From Micromonospora coxensis (GTDB taxonomy: Bacteria; Actinomycetota; Actinomycetes; Mycobacteriales; Micromonosporaceae): a stretch of 64,000 bases of DNA. The notes below the pieces were generated by a model that made no database searches, was not told the DNA's origin, and was given only the letters and a program-made list of their open reading frames with translations. Position 1 is the stretch's first letter; each line of letters opens with the position of its first letter. The stretch is from NCBI RefSeq assembly GCF_900090295.1, contig NZ_LT607753.1, positions 3,038,001 to 3,102,000 on the forward strand, given 5' to 3'. Below are positions 1-7,605 of this stretch, in pieces. The position numbers and the translations under genes are program-made.

Positions 1-714
1 CGCGCGCGGGTGCGGCTTGACCACGACCGGGTTGCCGGTGGCCAGCGAGGCGAAGAGGCCCGGGTACGAGTTCCAGGTCGGGAAGGTGTTGCAGCCGATC
101 ACCAGGGCCACCCCCCGGGGCACCACGTGGAACGTCTTGGTCATCCGCAGCGGGTCGCCCTTGCCGGCCGCCTTCTCCCAACCGGCGGTCCCCGGGTGCC
201 GGGTCATCTCGGCGTACGCGTAGGCGATCGCCTCCAGCGCCCGGTCCAGCGCGTGCGCGCCGCCGGCCTGGAACGCCATCACGAACGCCTGGCCGCTGGT
301 GAACTGCACCGCGTTGGCCAGCTCGAAGATGTGCCGGTGCAGCCGGGCCAGGATCTCCAGGCAGACGCCCACCCGGGCCTGCGGGCCGGCGTCCCGCCAG
401 GCCGGCAGGGCGGCGGTGGCGGCGGCGACCAGTTCGTCGGCGCCCGCGTGCGGGTAGCGCACGTTCAGCGCCAGCCCGAACGGGCTGGTTTCGGTGGCGA
501 CCCGGTCGCCGTCGCCGGGCTGGTCGAGGGGGAAGTCGCCGTCGAGGTACGCCTCGAACGCCGCCTTGCCGTCGGCGGCGGCGGTCTCGCCGTACACCCG
601 GGGGCTGGGGGACTCGGGGTAGGCGGACCAGTAGGCCCGCTCCGTGATCGCGGTCAACGCCCGGTTGAGGGTGTCGGCGTGCCTGTCGTACAGGGCCTGC
701 GGGGTCTCCGTCAT
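1..714 (-). CDS. paaN: PaaN-type phenylacetate degradation aldehyde dehydrogenase (N-terminal part, cut by window edge)
   Basis: The reading frame starts at the ATG at 714 and stays open to base 1, giving the first 238 residues. It begins MTETPQALYDRHADTL and contains SPFGLALNVRYPH and, near the cut, GCNTFPTWNSYPG followed by GNPVVVKPHP, the NAD(P)-binding segment of the aldehyde dehydrogenase fold. This combination is typical of PaaN, a ring-opening/aldehyde dehydrogenase-family protein linked to phenylacetyl-CoA catabolism. The catalytic Cys and Glu would lie beyond the window. No other paa gene is visible, so the pathway assignment rests on family resemblance. The gene reads away from the small ABM-like gene at 898. 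Confidence 0.85.
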   Translation of the reverse strand, partial: MTETPQALYDRHADTLNRALTAITERAYWSAYPESPSPRVYGETAAADGKAAFEAYLDGDFPLDQPGDGDRVATETSPFGLALNVRYPHAGADELVAAATAALPAWRDAGPQARVGVCLEILARLHRHIFELANAVQFTSGQAFVMAFQAGGAHALDRALEAIAYAYAEMTRHPGTAGWEKAAGKGDPLRMTKTFHVVPRGVALVIGCNTFPTWNSYPGLFASLATGNPVVVKPHPRA

Positions 715-897
715 GCCCGCCATCATGCAACAGTCGGCCACCAGATCAGTAGGGGCGTGTCACAACTGGAGATCGTCGCCGGCCACTGGAACCGGGGTGT
801 CCGGTCGCCGGCGCGCACCGTCGGGCGGAATGGCCGGGCCGGTGCCGGGTAACCCGGGCCACCGGGTCAGCGGAGAATTCGACAGGAGGTGTCCCGG

Positions 898-1188
898 ATG
901 CCCTTCGTCCAGGTGATCGAGTACGAGTCGGACCAGCGGGACAAGGTGCGCGAACTCAGCGAGGAGTGGGCGCGGGAGCACCCGGACGGGGGTCCCAGCC
1001 GGTTCGTGATGGCGGAGGACCGGGAACGTCCGGGCCATTTCGTCATGGTCGCCGAGTTCGACAGCTACGAGCAGGCGATGGCGCACAGCGGGCGGCCGGA
1101 GACCGGCGCGTACGCCGAACGGATGCGCAAGTTGGCGAAGGGGACTCCCCGCTACGTCAACCTGGAGGTTGCCCACGAGCAGGGCTGA
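898..1188 (+). CDS. Small antibiotic-biosynthesis-monooxygenase-like (dimeric alpha/beta barrel) protein
   Basis: A 96-residue protein starting MPFVQVIEYESDQRDKV. An AGGAGG Shine-Dalgarno at 884-889 lies 8 nt before the ATG at 898, so this start is preferred over the in-frame GTG at 889, which sits on the ribosome site itself. The pattern (short beta strand, helix, then PGHFVMVAEFDSYEQAMAHS and a C-terminal strand YVNLEV) fits the ferredoxin-like ABM/dimeric barrel fold of small oxygenases or quinol-handling proteins. No catalytic residue can be assigned, so the substrate is unknown. It is monocistronic and divergent from paaN. Confidence 0.75.
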   Translation: MPFVQVIEYESDQRDKVRELSEEWAREHPDGGPSRFVMAEDRERPGHFVMVAEFDSYEQAMAHSGRPETGAYAERMRKLAKGTPRYVNLEVAHEQG

Positions 1189-1221
1189 TCCCCGGGCGCA
1201 CGGGCGGAGGGCGTCCGCGCC

Positions 1222-2241
1222 TCAGAGGGTCAGCTGCCACTCGGTGGAGGCGTCCAGCGGGCGGAAGCCGAGCTGCTCGTTGATCCGGATCATGTGGGCG
1301 TTCTCGGCCGCGTTGTAGGTGTCGACGGCCCGCAGCTCCGGCTCGTGGGCCAGGGCGTGCCCCAGGTTCTCGATCTTGGTGAGCAGGCCGAGCCGGTGCC
1401 CGCGGTGGTCCGGGTCGACGATGGTGATCTGCTGCCAGGCGTGCCAGGTGCTGCTGGCCACCAGGCTGATCAGGGTCCAGGCGGCCAGCCGACCGGTCGC
1501 CTCGTGCACCGCCCCGAGGTGGTAGCGCCGGGCGCCCCGGGCGTCCAGCGCCCGCTCGATGCCCCGGATCCGGTCCGCGTCGAACCGCTCCTGCTCCCAT
1601 TCGAGCTCGCCGGTGGGCGCGTCGGTCATCAGCCGGCCCTCCAGGTAGGCGACGTCGGCGACGTACTCCTCGGGGGTGGCCTGCCGCCAGCGGACCGTGC
1701 GGTAGCCGGCCGCCGCGGCCCGGGCGTCGGCGGCGAGGGCGTCGAGGGCGGCCCGGTCGAGCGTGGTGAGGTCGAGCCGGCGACGGACCTCGACGAGCAC
1801 GCGACGCGCGCCCAGCGCGGCGGCGAAGGCGTCCCCGGCCGGATCCCGCTCGGGGCCGCCCGGCAGGGCCGACACGGTCGCGCCGACGAGCCGCTTGCGC
1901 CCCGCCGCGCGGAGCAGCCGCAGGCCGTGCTGGTGCAGCGCCCGGCCCACGCCGCGCCGCCGGTACGCCGGGTCGACCACCAGTTCGACCTCGGCGTTGT
2001 CCGTGTTGTCCAGTTGGGGCAGCCGGAGGCAGAGCCAGCCGGCCGGCGCTCCGTCGACGCGGGCGAGCACCCAGCGGATGTCCATGCCCGGCATCGGGAA
2101 CCGGATCATCGCCTCGAACCGCCGCCGGCAGTACGGCGGCAGGCCCGGCAGGGTCACCGCCTCGGCGGCGGCGCCGATCCGGTACGCCGCCTCGACGGCG
2201 GCCGGATCGGCGAGGTCGAGCGGTGCGACGTCGATGCCCAT
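1222..2241 (-). CDS. Tandem GNAT acetyltransferase
   Basis: A 339-residue protein beginning MGIDVAPLDLADPAAVEAAY. The first GNAT domain (about 1-160) shows the acetyl-CoA loop YRRRGVGRALHQHGL after the strand VELVVDP. A second GNAT domain (about 185-339) has VDPDHRGHRLGLLTKIENL followed by TYNAAENAHMIRINEQLGF. Two-domain GNAT proteins of this size are common in actinomycetes; the second half usually binds acetyl-CoA and acts on small molecules. The substrate cannot be deduced. The ATG at 2241 is chosen because the domain starts immediately after it; upstream in-frame starts only add low-complexity sequence. It lies downstream of thrC on the same strand but is separated by 343 bases and a strong hairpin, so it probably has its own promoter. 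Confidence 0.82.
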   Translation of the reverse strand: MGIDVAPLDLADPAAVEAAYRIGAAAEAVTLPGLPPYCRRRFEAMIRFPMPGMDIRWVLARVDGAPAGWLCLRLPQLDNTDNAEVELVVDPAYRRRGVGRALHQHGLRLLRAAGRKRLVGATVSALPGGPERDPAGDAFAAALGARRVLVEVRRRLDLTTLDRAALDALAADARAAAAGYRTVRWRQATPEEYVADVAYLEGRLMTDAPTGELEWEQERFDADRIRGIERALDARGARRYHLGAVHEATGRLAAWTLISLVASSTWHAWQQITIVDPDHRGHRLGLLTKIENLGHALAHEPELRAVDTYNAAENAHMIRINEQLGFRPLDASTEWQLTL

Positions 2242-2510
2242 GGCGGCGAGCCTGGCCGAGACGCAGCGAAGGGGCCAGCGATTTTCCGCCGGCCCCTTCG
2301 GACGTTGGTCGGGAGGGACGTCCGCACAACGCCTCCGGCGTTGGGTCGCAAGAACTTGAAAAGTCTCCGGCGGATGCCCTCCCGCACGGAGCATCTTGCG
2401 CCGTCCGGTTCCTGTCGTCAAGTCCTTCTCTGCGGATTTTCCGCACTCACAGCGAAAAGCCAGTTACCCGGCGGATCCGTCCCACCCTCCGGCCCGCCCG
2501 CCCCGCCCCG
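2242..2510. other. Gap upstream of the GNAT gene, with small dyads
   Basis: No credible gene. Visible structure: a perfect 10-bp inverted repeat (CGAAGGGGCC at 2267-2276 with GGCCCCTTCG at 2291-2300), a 7-bp dyad CAACGCC/GGCGTTG at 2327-2343, and GCGGA-TTT-TCCGC at 2432-2444. On the minus strand these would lie in the leader of the GNAT transcript. A TTGACG box with 17-nt spacing to a poor CAAGAT box lies between them and is only a weak promoter candidate. No known riboswitch consensus was recognised. Confidence 0.4.
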
Positions 2511-2564
2511 GTTTGCGGCGGGTCGCGGTGTCAGGCGGGCGGGACACCGCGACACGCCGCAAAC
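2511..2564. terminator. Long inverted repeat downstream of thrC (repeat family A, copy 1)
   Basis: Arms of 22 nt (2511-2532 and 2543-2564) match with one mismatch around a 10-nt loop. The inner arm is TCGCGGTGTC/GACACCGCGA. The element starts 20 nt after the thrC stop, so it is placed to end thrC transcription. There is no U tract, as is common for actinobacterial hairpin terminators. The right arm recurs almost unchanged at 19656-19692. Confidence 0.7.
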
Positions 2565-2584
2565 GGCGTCGAGGGGGTCGGAGG

Positions 2585-3874
2585 TCAGGAGAGCAGGCCG
2601 GCGTCGCGGGCGGCGCGCAGGGACGGCTTGATGCGGTGGGTGGGGCCGACCTGGCCGGCGACCGCGTCGATCGTCTTGAGGCCCTCGCCGGTGTTGAACA
2701 CCACGGTCTCGGCGGTCGGGTCGAGCCGGCCGGACTCGACCAGCTTGCGCAGCACCGCCACGGTCACCCCGCCGGCCGTCTCGGCGAACACCCCGGTGGT
2801 ACGGGCGAGCAGCCGGATCCCCTCGCGGATCTCCTCGTCGTCCACGTACTCCATCCAGCCCCCGGTGCGGCGCACCGCCTCCAGGGCGTAGAGGCCGGCG
2901 GCCGGGTCGCCGATGTTGAGCGACTTGGCGATGCCGGTGGGCTTGACCGGGGTGATGGTGTCCCGGTCGTCGTGCAGGGCGGTGGCGATCGGGTTGCAGC
3001 CCGCGGACTGCGCGCCGAAGACCTTCCAGCCGCCGGCCGGGGCCTCGACCAGGCCGATCTCGACCAGCTCGGAGAACGCCTTGTCGATCTTGGTGAGCAG
3101 CTCGCCGCTGGCCATCGGGATGACCACCTGGGCCGGGATCCGCCAGCCGAGCTGCTCGGCCACCTCGTACCCGAGGGTCTTCGAGCCCTCCGCGTAGTAC
3201 GGGCGGACGTTGACGTTGACGAAGGCGGTGTCCTCGAACTCGTCGGTCTCCACCAGCTCCCCGCAGAGCCGGTTCACGTCGTCGTACGAGCCGTCGATGG
3301 CGACCAGCTCACCGCCGTAGACGGCGGTGGTGACGACCTTGCCCTGCTCCAGGTCGCCGGGGATGAAGACCACCGAGGGCACCCCGGCCCGGGCGGCGTG
3401 GGCGGCGACCGAGTTGGCCAGGTTGCCCGTCGAGGCGCAGGCGAACCGGGTGAATCCGAGCGCGCGGGCGGCGGTCAGCGCCACCGAGACGACCCGGTCC
3501 TTGAACGAGTGCGTCGGGTTGGCGCTGTCGTCCTTGACCCACAGCGGCGCGGTGATGCCCAGCTCGGCGGCGAGGTTCGGGGCGGCGACCAGCGGGGTCA
3601 GCCCCGGGTCGAGGGTGACCCGGGTGGCCGGGTCCTGTCCGGCGGGCAGCAGCGCGGCGTACCGCCAGATGTTCTGCGGGCCGGCCTCGATCTGCTCGCG
3701 GGTGACGGTGGCCAGCGCGGCGGTGTCGTAGTCGACCTCCAGCGGCCCGAAACACTCGAAGCAGGCGTGCTGGGCGGCCAGCGGGTAGCGCGCGGAACAG
3801 GCGCGACAGACCAGGGCGCGGGCGGGGCTGGCGGTGGTGTCGATACCGGGGGCGGCGGGAAGCGTCGACGTCAT
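2585..3874 (-). CDS. thrC: Threonine synthase
   Basis: A 429-residue PLP-dependent enzyme that converts O-phospho-L-homoserine to L-threonine. An N-terminal zinc-ribbon-like region carries two Cys pairs (CRAC near residue 23 and CFEC near 38). The PLP lysine lies in NPTHSFKDR, followed by the phosphate-loop-like ACASTGNLANSVAAHA and, later, NTGEGLKT. The length is normal for the class. It stands alone here, without hom or thrB. Its leader contains a clear SAM-I riboswitch (3885-4017 on the same strand), whose 3' P1 strand abuts the GAGAGG ribosome-binding region, so expression should respond to S-adenosylmethionine, probably at translation initiation. A strong hairpin follows the stop codon. 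Confidence 0.93.
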   Translation of the reverse strand: MTSTLPAAPGIDTTASPARALVCRACSARYPLAAQHACFECFGPLEVDYDTAALATVTREQIEAGPQNIWRYAALLPAGQDPATRVTLDPGLTPLVAAPNLAAELGITAPLWVKDDSANPTHSFKDRVVSVALTAARALGFTRFACASTGNLANSVAAHAARAGVPSVVFIPGDLEQGKVVTTAVYGGELVAIDGSYDDVNRLCGELVETDEFEDTAFVNVNVRPYYAEGSKTLGYEVAEQLGWRIPAQVVIPMASGELLTKIDKAFSELVEIGLVEAPAGGWKVFGAQSAGCNPIATALHDDRDTITPVKPTGIAKSLNIGDPAAGLYALEAVRRTGGWMEYVDDEEIREGIRLLARTTGVFAETAGGVTVAVLRKLVESGRLDPTAETVVFNTGEGLKTIDAVAGQVGPTHRIKPSLRAARDAGLLS

Positions 3875-3884
3875 GCCGAGAGTC

Positions 3885-4017
3885 CTCTCATCTTTCCCCG
3901 CATCGCACCCTGCGGCGGGGACGGAATTGGCACCTGCCCGCGCCGGCTCGTCATCGAGCGTGCGGGTGGTTGCCGGGGCGTCGTCGGGCCGTATCCCTCA
4001 GCCCCTCTGGATGAGGT
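3885..4017 (-). ncRNA. SAM-I (S-box) riboswitch in the thrC leader
   Basis: Read on the minus strand, the leader begins CTCATCCAGAG (from 4015), continues with a GAGGGA-GGCCC element, the conserved GCCCCGGCAACC, then GGTGCCAATTCC, and closes with GGGGAAAGATGAGAG at about 3885. These are the core SAM-I elements in order: P1 5' strand, kink-turn/P2, J2/3 with P3, and P4 with the P1 3' strand. CTCATC and GATGAG pair as P1. The GATGAGAGG segment ends about 10 nt before the ATG at 3874, so P1 formation could hide the ribosome site. No intrinsic terminator lies between aptamer and start codon, which favours translational control. Confidence 0.9.
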
Positions 4018-4180
4018 ATGCAGTTGTGCCGCCGAGTCTAAGCAGATCCGCGACGCTCGCCCACCCGGGTTCCCACGGTGTGAGCCATCCCGCCGGACGC
4101 CGCGACCGCGCCCGCCGGGGACGGTGGCGCGGGGTCAGTACGGTGCGGACACCCGATCATCGAGAGAGGAACCTCCGCCC

Positions 4181-4888
4181 ATGCGCCGGACCCTGCCGAG
4201 CTTCGCGGCCCTCGCCCTGGCCTGCCTGCTCACCGCGTGCGGAGGTGACTCCGGTACCACCGCCAGCGCGTCGACCACGGTCACGCCTGCGGCGGCGACG
4301 CCCGGCGCCTCCGCCCCGGCCGCGATCGCACCGAGCGCGGACCCCGCCACCGCATCGCCGTCCGGCGCCCCCAGCGCCCCGGCCAAGCCCGCCCCGCCGA
4401 AGCCGAAGCCGCCCACCACGCCCGCGCTCACCTGCGCGCAGCTCGCGGGCGCGCAGCTCGGCAGCGCCGCGGCCCCGTACAACGGCTATCCCGACCACAT
4501 CCCGCTCACCGAGGGGATCTGGAACGGCGAGGACGGGGCGAGCGTCGAGTTGCAGGAGCCGTGCGGCATCGGCGACCTGGACGGCGACGGGGCGGCGGAC
4601 GCGGTCGGCACGGTACGGCTGCGGGCCGGCGGCACCGGACAGTTCTGGACGGTCGCGGTGTGGCGCAACTCCGGCGGGGAACCGGTCTACCGGGCCCTGG
4701 TCGACCTGGGTGACCGCAACCCGGTGACCTCGATCAGCGTCTCCGGGCAGCGGGCCACCGTCGTCTGGCTGACCCGCAGCGACGGCCGGGGCATGGCCGA
4801 GCTGGACATCCGGCGCACCTCGGTCTACCGGCTCTCCGGCACGACGCTGGTCGAGGTGAGCCACACCGACGCGCCGTACACCCCCTGA
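4181..4888 (+). CDS. Secreted lipoprotein with a C-terminal DGDG repeat-type domain
   Basis: A 235-residue protein with a signal peptide ending in the lipobox LLTAC (mature Cys near residue 20), then a Ser/Thr/Pro/Ala-rich spacer (to about 85) and a globular domain. That domain carries an acidic calcium-loop-like motif, GIGDLDGDGAADAVG, reminiscent of VCBS/FG-GAP or dockerin loops, and ends YRLSGTTLVEVSHTDAPYTP. A GAGAGAGGA ribosome site precedes the ATG. It is probably anchored to the outer face of the membrane. Its domain is duplicated in the damaged gene that overlaps its stop codon. Function unknown. Confidence 0.8.
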   Translation: MRRTLPSFAALALACLLTACGGDSGTTASASTTVTPAAATPGASAPAAIAPSADPATASPSGAPSAPAKPAPPKPKPPTTPALTCAQLAGAQLGSAAAPYNGYPDHIPLTEGIWNGEDGASVELQEPCGIGDLDGDGAADAVGTVRLRAGGTGQFWTVAVWRNSGGEPVYRALVDLGDRNPVTSISVSGQRATVVWLTRSDGRGMAELDIRRTSVYRLSGTTLVEVSHTDAPYTP

Positions 4889-5342
4889 TGCGGTCGGCGG
4901 CGCCGGTCACCGCTGCCGGCAGTACCGTCCGCTACCGGGGCCTCGCGGCGCCGGTCACCCTGGACGACGGGACCTGGCGGGGGCGCGACGGCACGACGGT
5001 GACGTTGCAGCAGGCGTGCGGTGTCGGCGACCTGGACGGCGACGCGACGGTTGACGCGGTCGGCGCGGTCGCCCTGAACAGCGGGGGCAGCGGCACCTTC
5101 TTCACGCTGGTGGCCCGGCACGGCAGCGGTGGGAGGCGGTGTTCCGGGCGCTGGCCGACCTGGGTGACCGTACGCCGCTGGAGCGGATCAGCGTGACCGA
5201 CGGGAAGGCCACGGCGGTCTGGTTGACCCGGTCGGCCGGGCGGAGCCTCGCCGAGGTGGACGTCCGGCGCACCTCCGTCTACCGGCTCTCCGGCACGACG
5301 CTCGTCGAGGTGGGTCACACCGACCAGCCGTACGCGCCCTGA
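4888..5342 (+). pseudogene. Frameshifted duplicate of the preceding lipoprotein domain
   Basis: The ATG at 4888 overlaps the TGA of the lipoprotein (TGATG). The first frame gives a copy of its C-terminal domain (GTWRGRDGTTVTLQQACGVGDLDGD), which runs out of register near 5130. The frame that resumes at about 5135 encodes VFRALADLGDRTPLERISV and ends SGTTLVEVGHTDQPYAP, collinear with the parent. Adding one G to the GGTGGG run near 5129-5134 would restore the frame. The copy has no signal peptide or spacer. It may be a true single-base deletion, a sequencing error, or originally a second repeat of one longer protein. Confidence 0.75.
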
Positions 5343-5406
5343 CGGAGAGGCACGTCGCCGGAGACCCCGGGGGGACCGGCATCCGGCGACGTGTGCCGCG
5401 GTCGGG

Positions 5407-5853
5407 TCAGGCGGGGACGGAGGTCCGCCCGGACACGGGCGCCACGGCCTCGCCGCGCCTGCGGCGGATCAGCGCGTCGAGCGCCCACGGGCCCGGGCCG
5501 AGCACCACGACCAGGGCGAACGACCAGCAGAAGAGCGCGGCGAGCTCACCGCCGTTGCGCAGCGGCAGCAGCCCTTCGGGCTGGTGCACCACGAAGTAGG
5601 CGTACGCCATCGAGCCGGACGCGACGAGCGCGGCGGGTCGGGTGGCGAGGCCGGCCAGCACCAGCGCGCCGCACAGGACCTGGATCAGCGCGGCCCACCA
5701 GCCCGGCCACTGGCCGACCGGTACGGCTTCGCCGCTGCCCCGGTTGCCACCGAGGACGCCGAAGAGCGACGCCAGTCCGTGGCAGAGGAACAGCAGGCCG
5801 ACGACCATGCGGAACAGGGACAGGGCGGGACCTTTCAGACGGTCGAGATTCAT
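5407..5853 (-). CDS. DoxX family membrane protein
   Basis: A 148-residue protein with four predicted membrane helices. It starts MNLDRLKGPALSLFRMVVGL, has a CHGLASLFG segment, then ALIQVLCGALVLAGLATRPAAL, MAYAYFVVHQPEGLLPLRNGGE and a last helix AALFCWSFALVVVLGPGPWALD. These are hallmark positions of DoxX, small quinone-linked or redox-related inner-membrane proteins. A GGAGG site lies 5 nt before the ATG at 5853, so the longer upstream frame is rejected. The divergent AT-rich dyad at 5902-5919 is the likely promoter/operator. Exact role unknown. Confidence 0.88.
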   Translation of the reverse strand: MNLDRLKGPALSLFRMVVGLLFLCHGLASLFGVLGGNRGSGEAVPVGQWPGWWAALIQVLCGALVLAGLATRPAALVASGSMAYAYFVVHQPEGLLPLRNGGELAALFCWSFALVVVLGPGPWALDALIRRRRGEAVAPVSGRTSVPA

Positions 5854-5901
5854 CGACACCTCCAAGGGAGTGGAACAGGTCACTCCAGGATGAGGCATCG
5901 A

Positions 5902-5919
5902 TGTATTGAAGTTAATACA
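5902..5919. promoter_or_regulatory. AT-rich dyad upstream of doxX, candidate operator
   Basis: TGTATT-GAAGTT-AATACA is a perfect 6-bp inverted repeat with a 6-nt spacer in otherwise GC-rich DNA, about 50 bases upstream of the DoxX start. Such AT-rich islands in this genome type usually mark a promoter or a MarR/HxlR-like binding site. No regulator gene is adjacent, so the binding protein is unknown. Confidence 0.45.
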
Positions 5920-6010
5920 ATCCTTGCTGGTGGGAAGGTCCCTCGGAGTCGGTCGCCCGGAGGCGGCGGCCCGCCCCCACGGCAGGTCCGGGCCGTGCCA
6001 GGATCCGACG

Positions 6011-6664
6011 GTGACGAGGACGAGAGCGGGCCGACTGTCCATGATCGCGGTTCCCGCGCTGGTCGCCGGCTGCGCCGCCGTACCCGCGCCGTCCGCCGCG
6101 CCCGCGCCGACGTACCCGACCACCACCGCGCCGACCAGTTCGCCCACCACCGCCCCTCCGCCCGACCACTGCCCACCCGGCGGCGTACGGATCACCGCGC
6201 TCGGCGGCAACGCCGCCATGGGCCTGCGGGCGATGGGCATCGAGCTGGTCAACTGCGGCAGCACCCCGTACCGGCTCAAGGGCTGGCCGGTCCCCAGCCT
6301 GCGAGATGTCGACGGGGACCCGATCGAGGTCCGGATCGTCCAGGGCGCTCGCGGGATCACCGCCGGCTTCGACGCGCCACCCCGACAGCTCGTGCTCCGC
6401 CCCGGCGAACGGGCCGGCGCCGCCCTCATCTGGCGCAACCTGGTCGACAACCCCACCGTGCCGCCGGCCGACGGCAGGTTCCTGGAGGTCGCCCCGGTGG
6501 CGGGCCGGCCGACGGTCCCGGTGGACCTGGGAAGCTCGATCGACCTGGGCAACACCGGCCGGCTCGGGGTCAGCGCCTGGACGCGACGTGAAGAGCCGGC
6601 ACCGAGCGTGCCGCCGACCGGCGCACCGGCCGAGGCCACCCCACCACCGGACAGCCGACTCTGA
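6011..6664 (+). CDS. DUF4232 lipoprotein
   Basis: A 217-residue protein from the GTG at 6011 (an ATG 30 bases later would also give a signal peptide). The signal peptide ends LVAGC, a lipobox, followed by a Pro/Thr-rich spacer (to about 55). The mature domain has CPPGGVRITALGG, GIELVNCGSTPYRLKGWP and LRPGERAGAALIWRN, the beta-sandwich pattern of DUF4232 with its paired cysteines. These proteins are exported and of unknown function. It is monocistronic, between the DoxX leader and the convergent ABC permease. Confidence 0.82.
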   Translation: MTRTRAGRLSMIAVPALVAGCAAVPAPSAAPAPTYPTTTAPTSSPTTAPPPDHCPPGGVRITALGGNAAMGLRAMGIELVNCGSTPYRLKGWPVPSLRDVDGDPIEVRIVQGARGITAGFDAPPRQLVLRPGERAGAALIWRNLVDNPTVPPADGRFLEVAPVAGRPTVPVDLGSSIDLGNTGRLGVSAWTRREEPAPSVPPTGAPAEATPPPDSRL

Positions 6665-6717
6665 ACCCCGACGACGGGCCCCCGCCCGTCAACGTGTCGG
6701 CGACCCGGCGAGCCCGC

Positions 6718-7605
6718 CTAGGAGGTGACGTCCTTGCGGGTGAAGCGCCAGAACGCCAGCCCCCAGAAGATCGTCGCGTAGCTGATCGCCGAGATCGCGC
6801 CCCGCACCACGTCGTCGGTCTGCATCGGCGTGGAGAGCAGCCCGAGCCAGGCGGTGCTGTAGTGCGTCGGCAGGAAGGCGCGCAGCGCGCCGAGCGCGGT
6901 GATCTGGTCCAGGATGCTGGACAGGATCCAGAGCAGCACCGCGCCGCCGACCGCGCCGAGCGCGGCGTCCGTGGTCACCGACAGCAGGAACGCCAGCCCG
7001 GCCACCACCAGCAGGACGACCGCCAGGTAGCCGAGCACCGCCAGCAGCCGCAGCACCCCGTCGGTCGGGGCCAGCTCGGCGGCGACCTGGCTGCGCAGCG
7101 GCTCCCAGCCGTAGCGGAGGGTGCCGGCGAGCAGGGCGGTGCCGGCGAGCAGCAGCAGGGCCAGCGCCGAGTACGCGAGCGCCACCAGCAGCTTCACCGT
7201 CAGCAGCCGGGCCCGGGGCACCGGCACCGCCAGCAGGTAGCGCAGGCTGCCCCAGCTCGCCTCGCTGGCCACCGTGTCCCCGCAGAACAGCGCCACCACC
7301 ACGACCAGCAGGAAGGACGCCGAGACCAGGATCGAGAAGAGGGTGAAGTTCAGCCCGCCCGAGGTGGCCAGGTCGGCCAGGCTGGCGAACTCGCCCCGAC
7401 CGTCGCGGTCGTCGTCGCCCGAGTCGAACTGGAACGCGATCAGGATGATCAGCGGGAGCAGCACCATGAACCCGAGCGCCAGCTGGGTACGCCGCCGCGA
7501 CGCCTGCCGGCGGAACTCCGCGGCGAACGGCAGGGTGGCCGAGGGACGGTACCCGACCGCCGCCCCGCCCGGCCCGACCTCGCCCACCGAAGACGACTGT
7601 GCCAT
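6718..7605 (-). CDS. ABC-2 type transporter permease
   Basis: A 295-residue membrane protein with about six helices: QLALGFMVLLPLIILIAF, FTLFSILVSASFLLVVVVALF, the ABC-2 motif DTVASEASWGSLRYLLAVPV, then four more helices (ALALLLLAGTALLAGTL, LLAVLGYLAVVLLVVAGLAF, AVGGAVLLWILSSILD, and a C-terminal one). The domain layout fits export-type ABC-2 permeases. Its ATG overlaps the TGA of the upstream hydrolase-ATPase fusion (TGATG), so the two are translationally coupled and should form one transporter. Transported substrate unknown. Confidence 0.88.
   Translation of the reverse strand: MAQSSSVGEVGPGGAAVGYRPSATLPFAAEFRRQASRRRTQLALGFMVLLPLIILIAFQFDSGDDDRDGRGEFASLADLATSGGLNFTLFSILVSASFLLVVVVALFCGDTVASEASWGSLRYLLAVPVPRARLLTVKLLVALAYSALALLLLAGTALLAGTLRYGWEPLRSQVAAELAPTDGVLRLLAVLGYLAVVLLVVAGLAFLLSVTTDAALGAVGGAVLLWILSSILDQITALGALRAFLPTHYSTAWLGLLSTPMQTDDVVRGAISAISYATIFWGLAFWRFTRKDVTS

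Noticed and set aside
2396..4888. 830-codon plus-strand frame covering thrC
   Set aside because: Antisense to threonine synthase; only its last 235 codons (from 4181) are a real gene, the lipoprotein.
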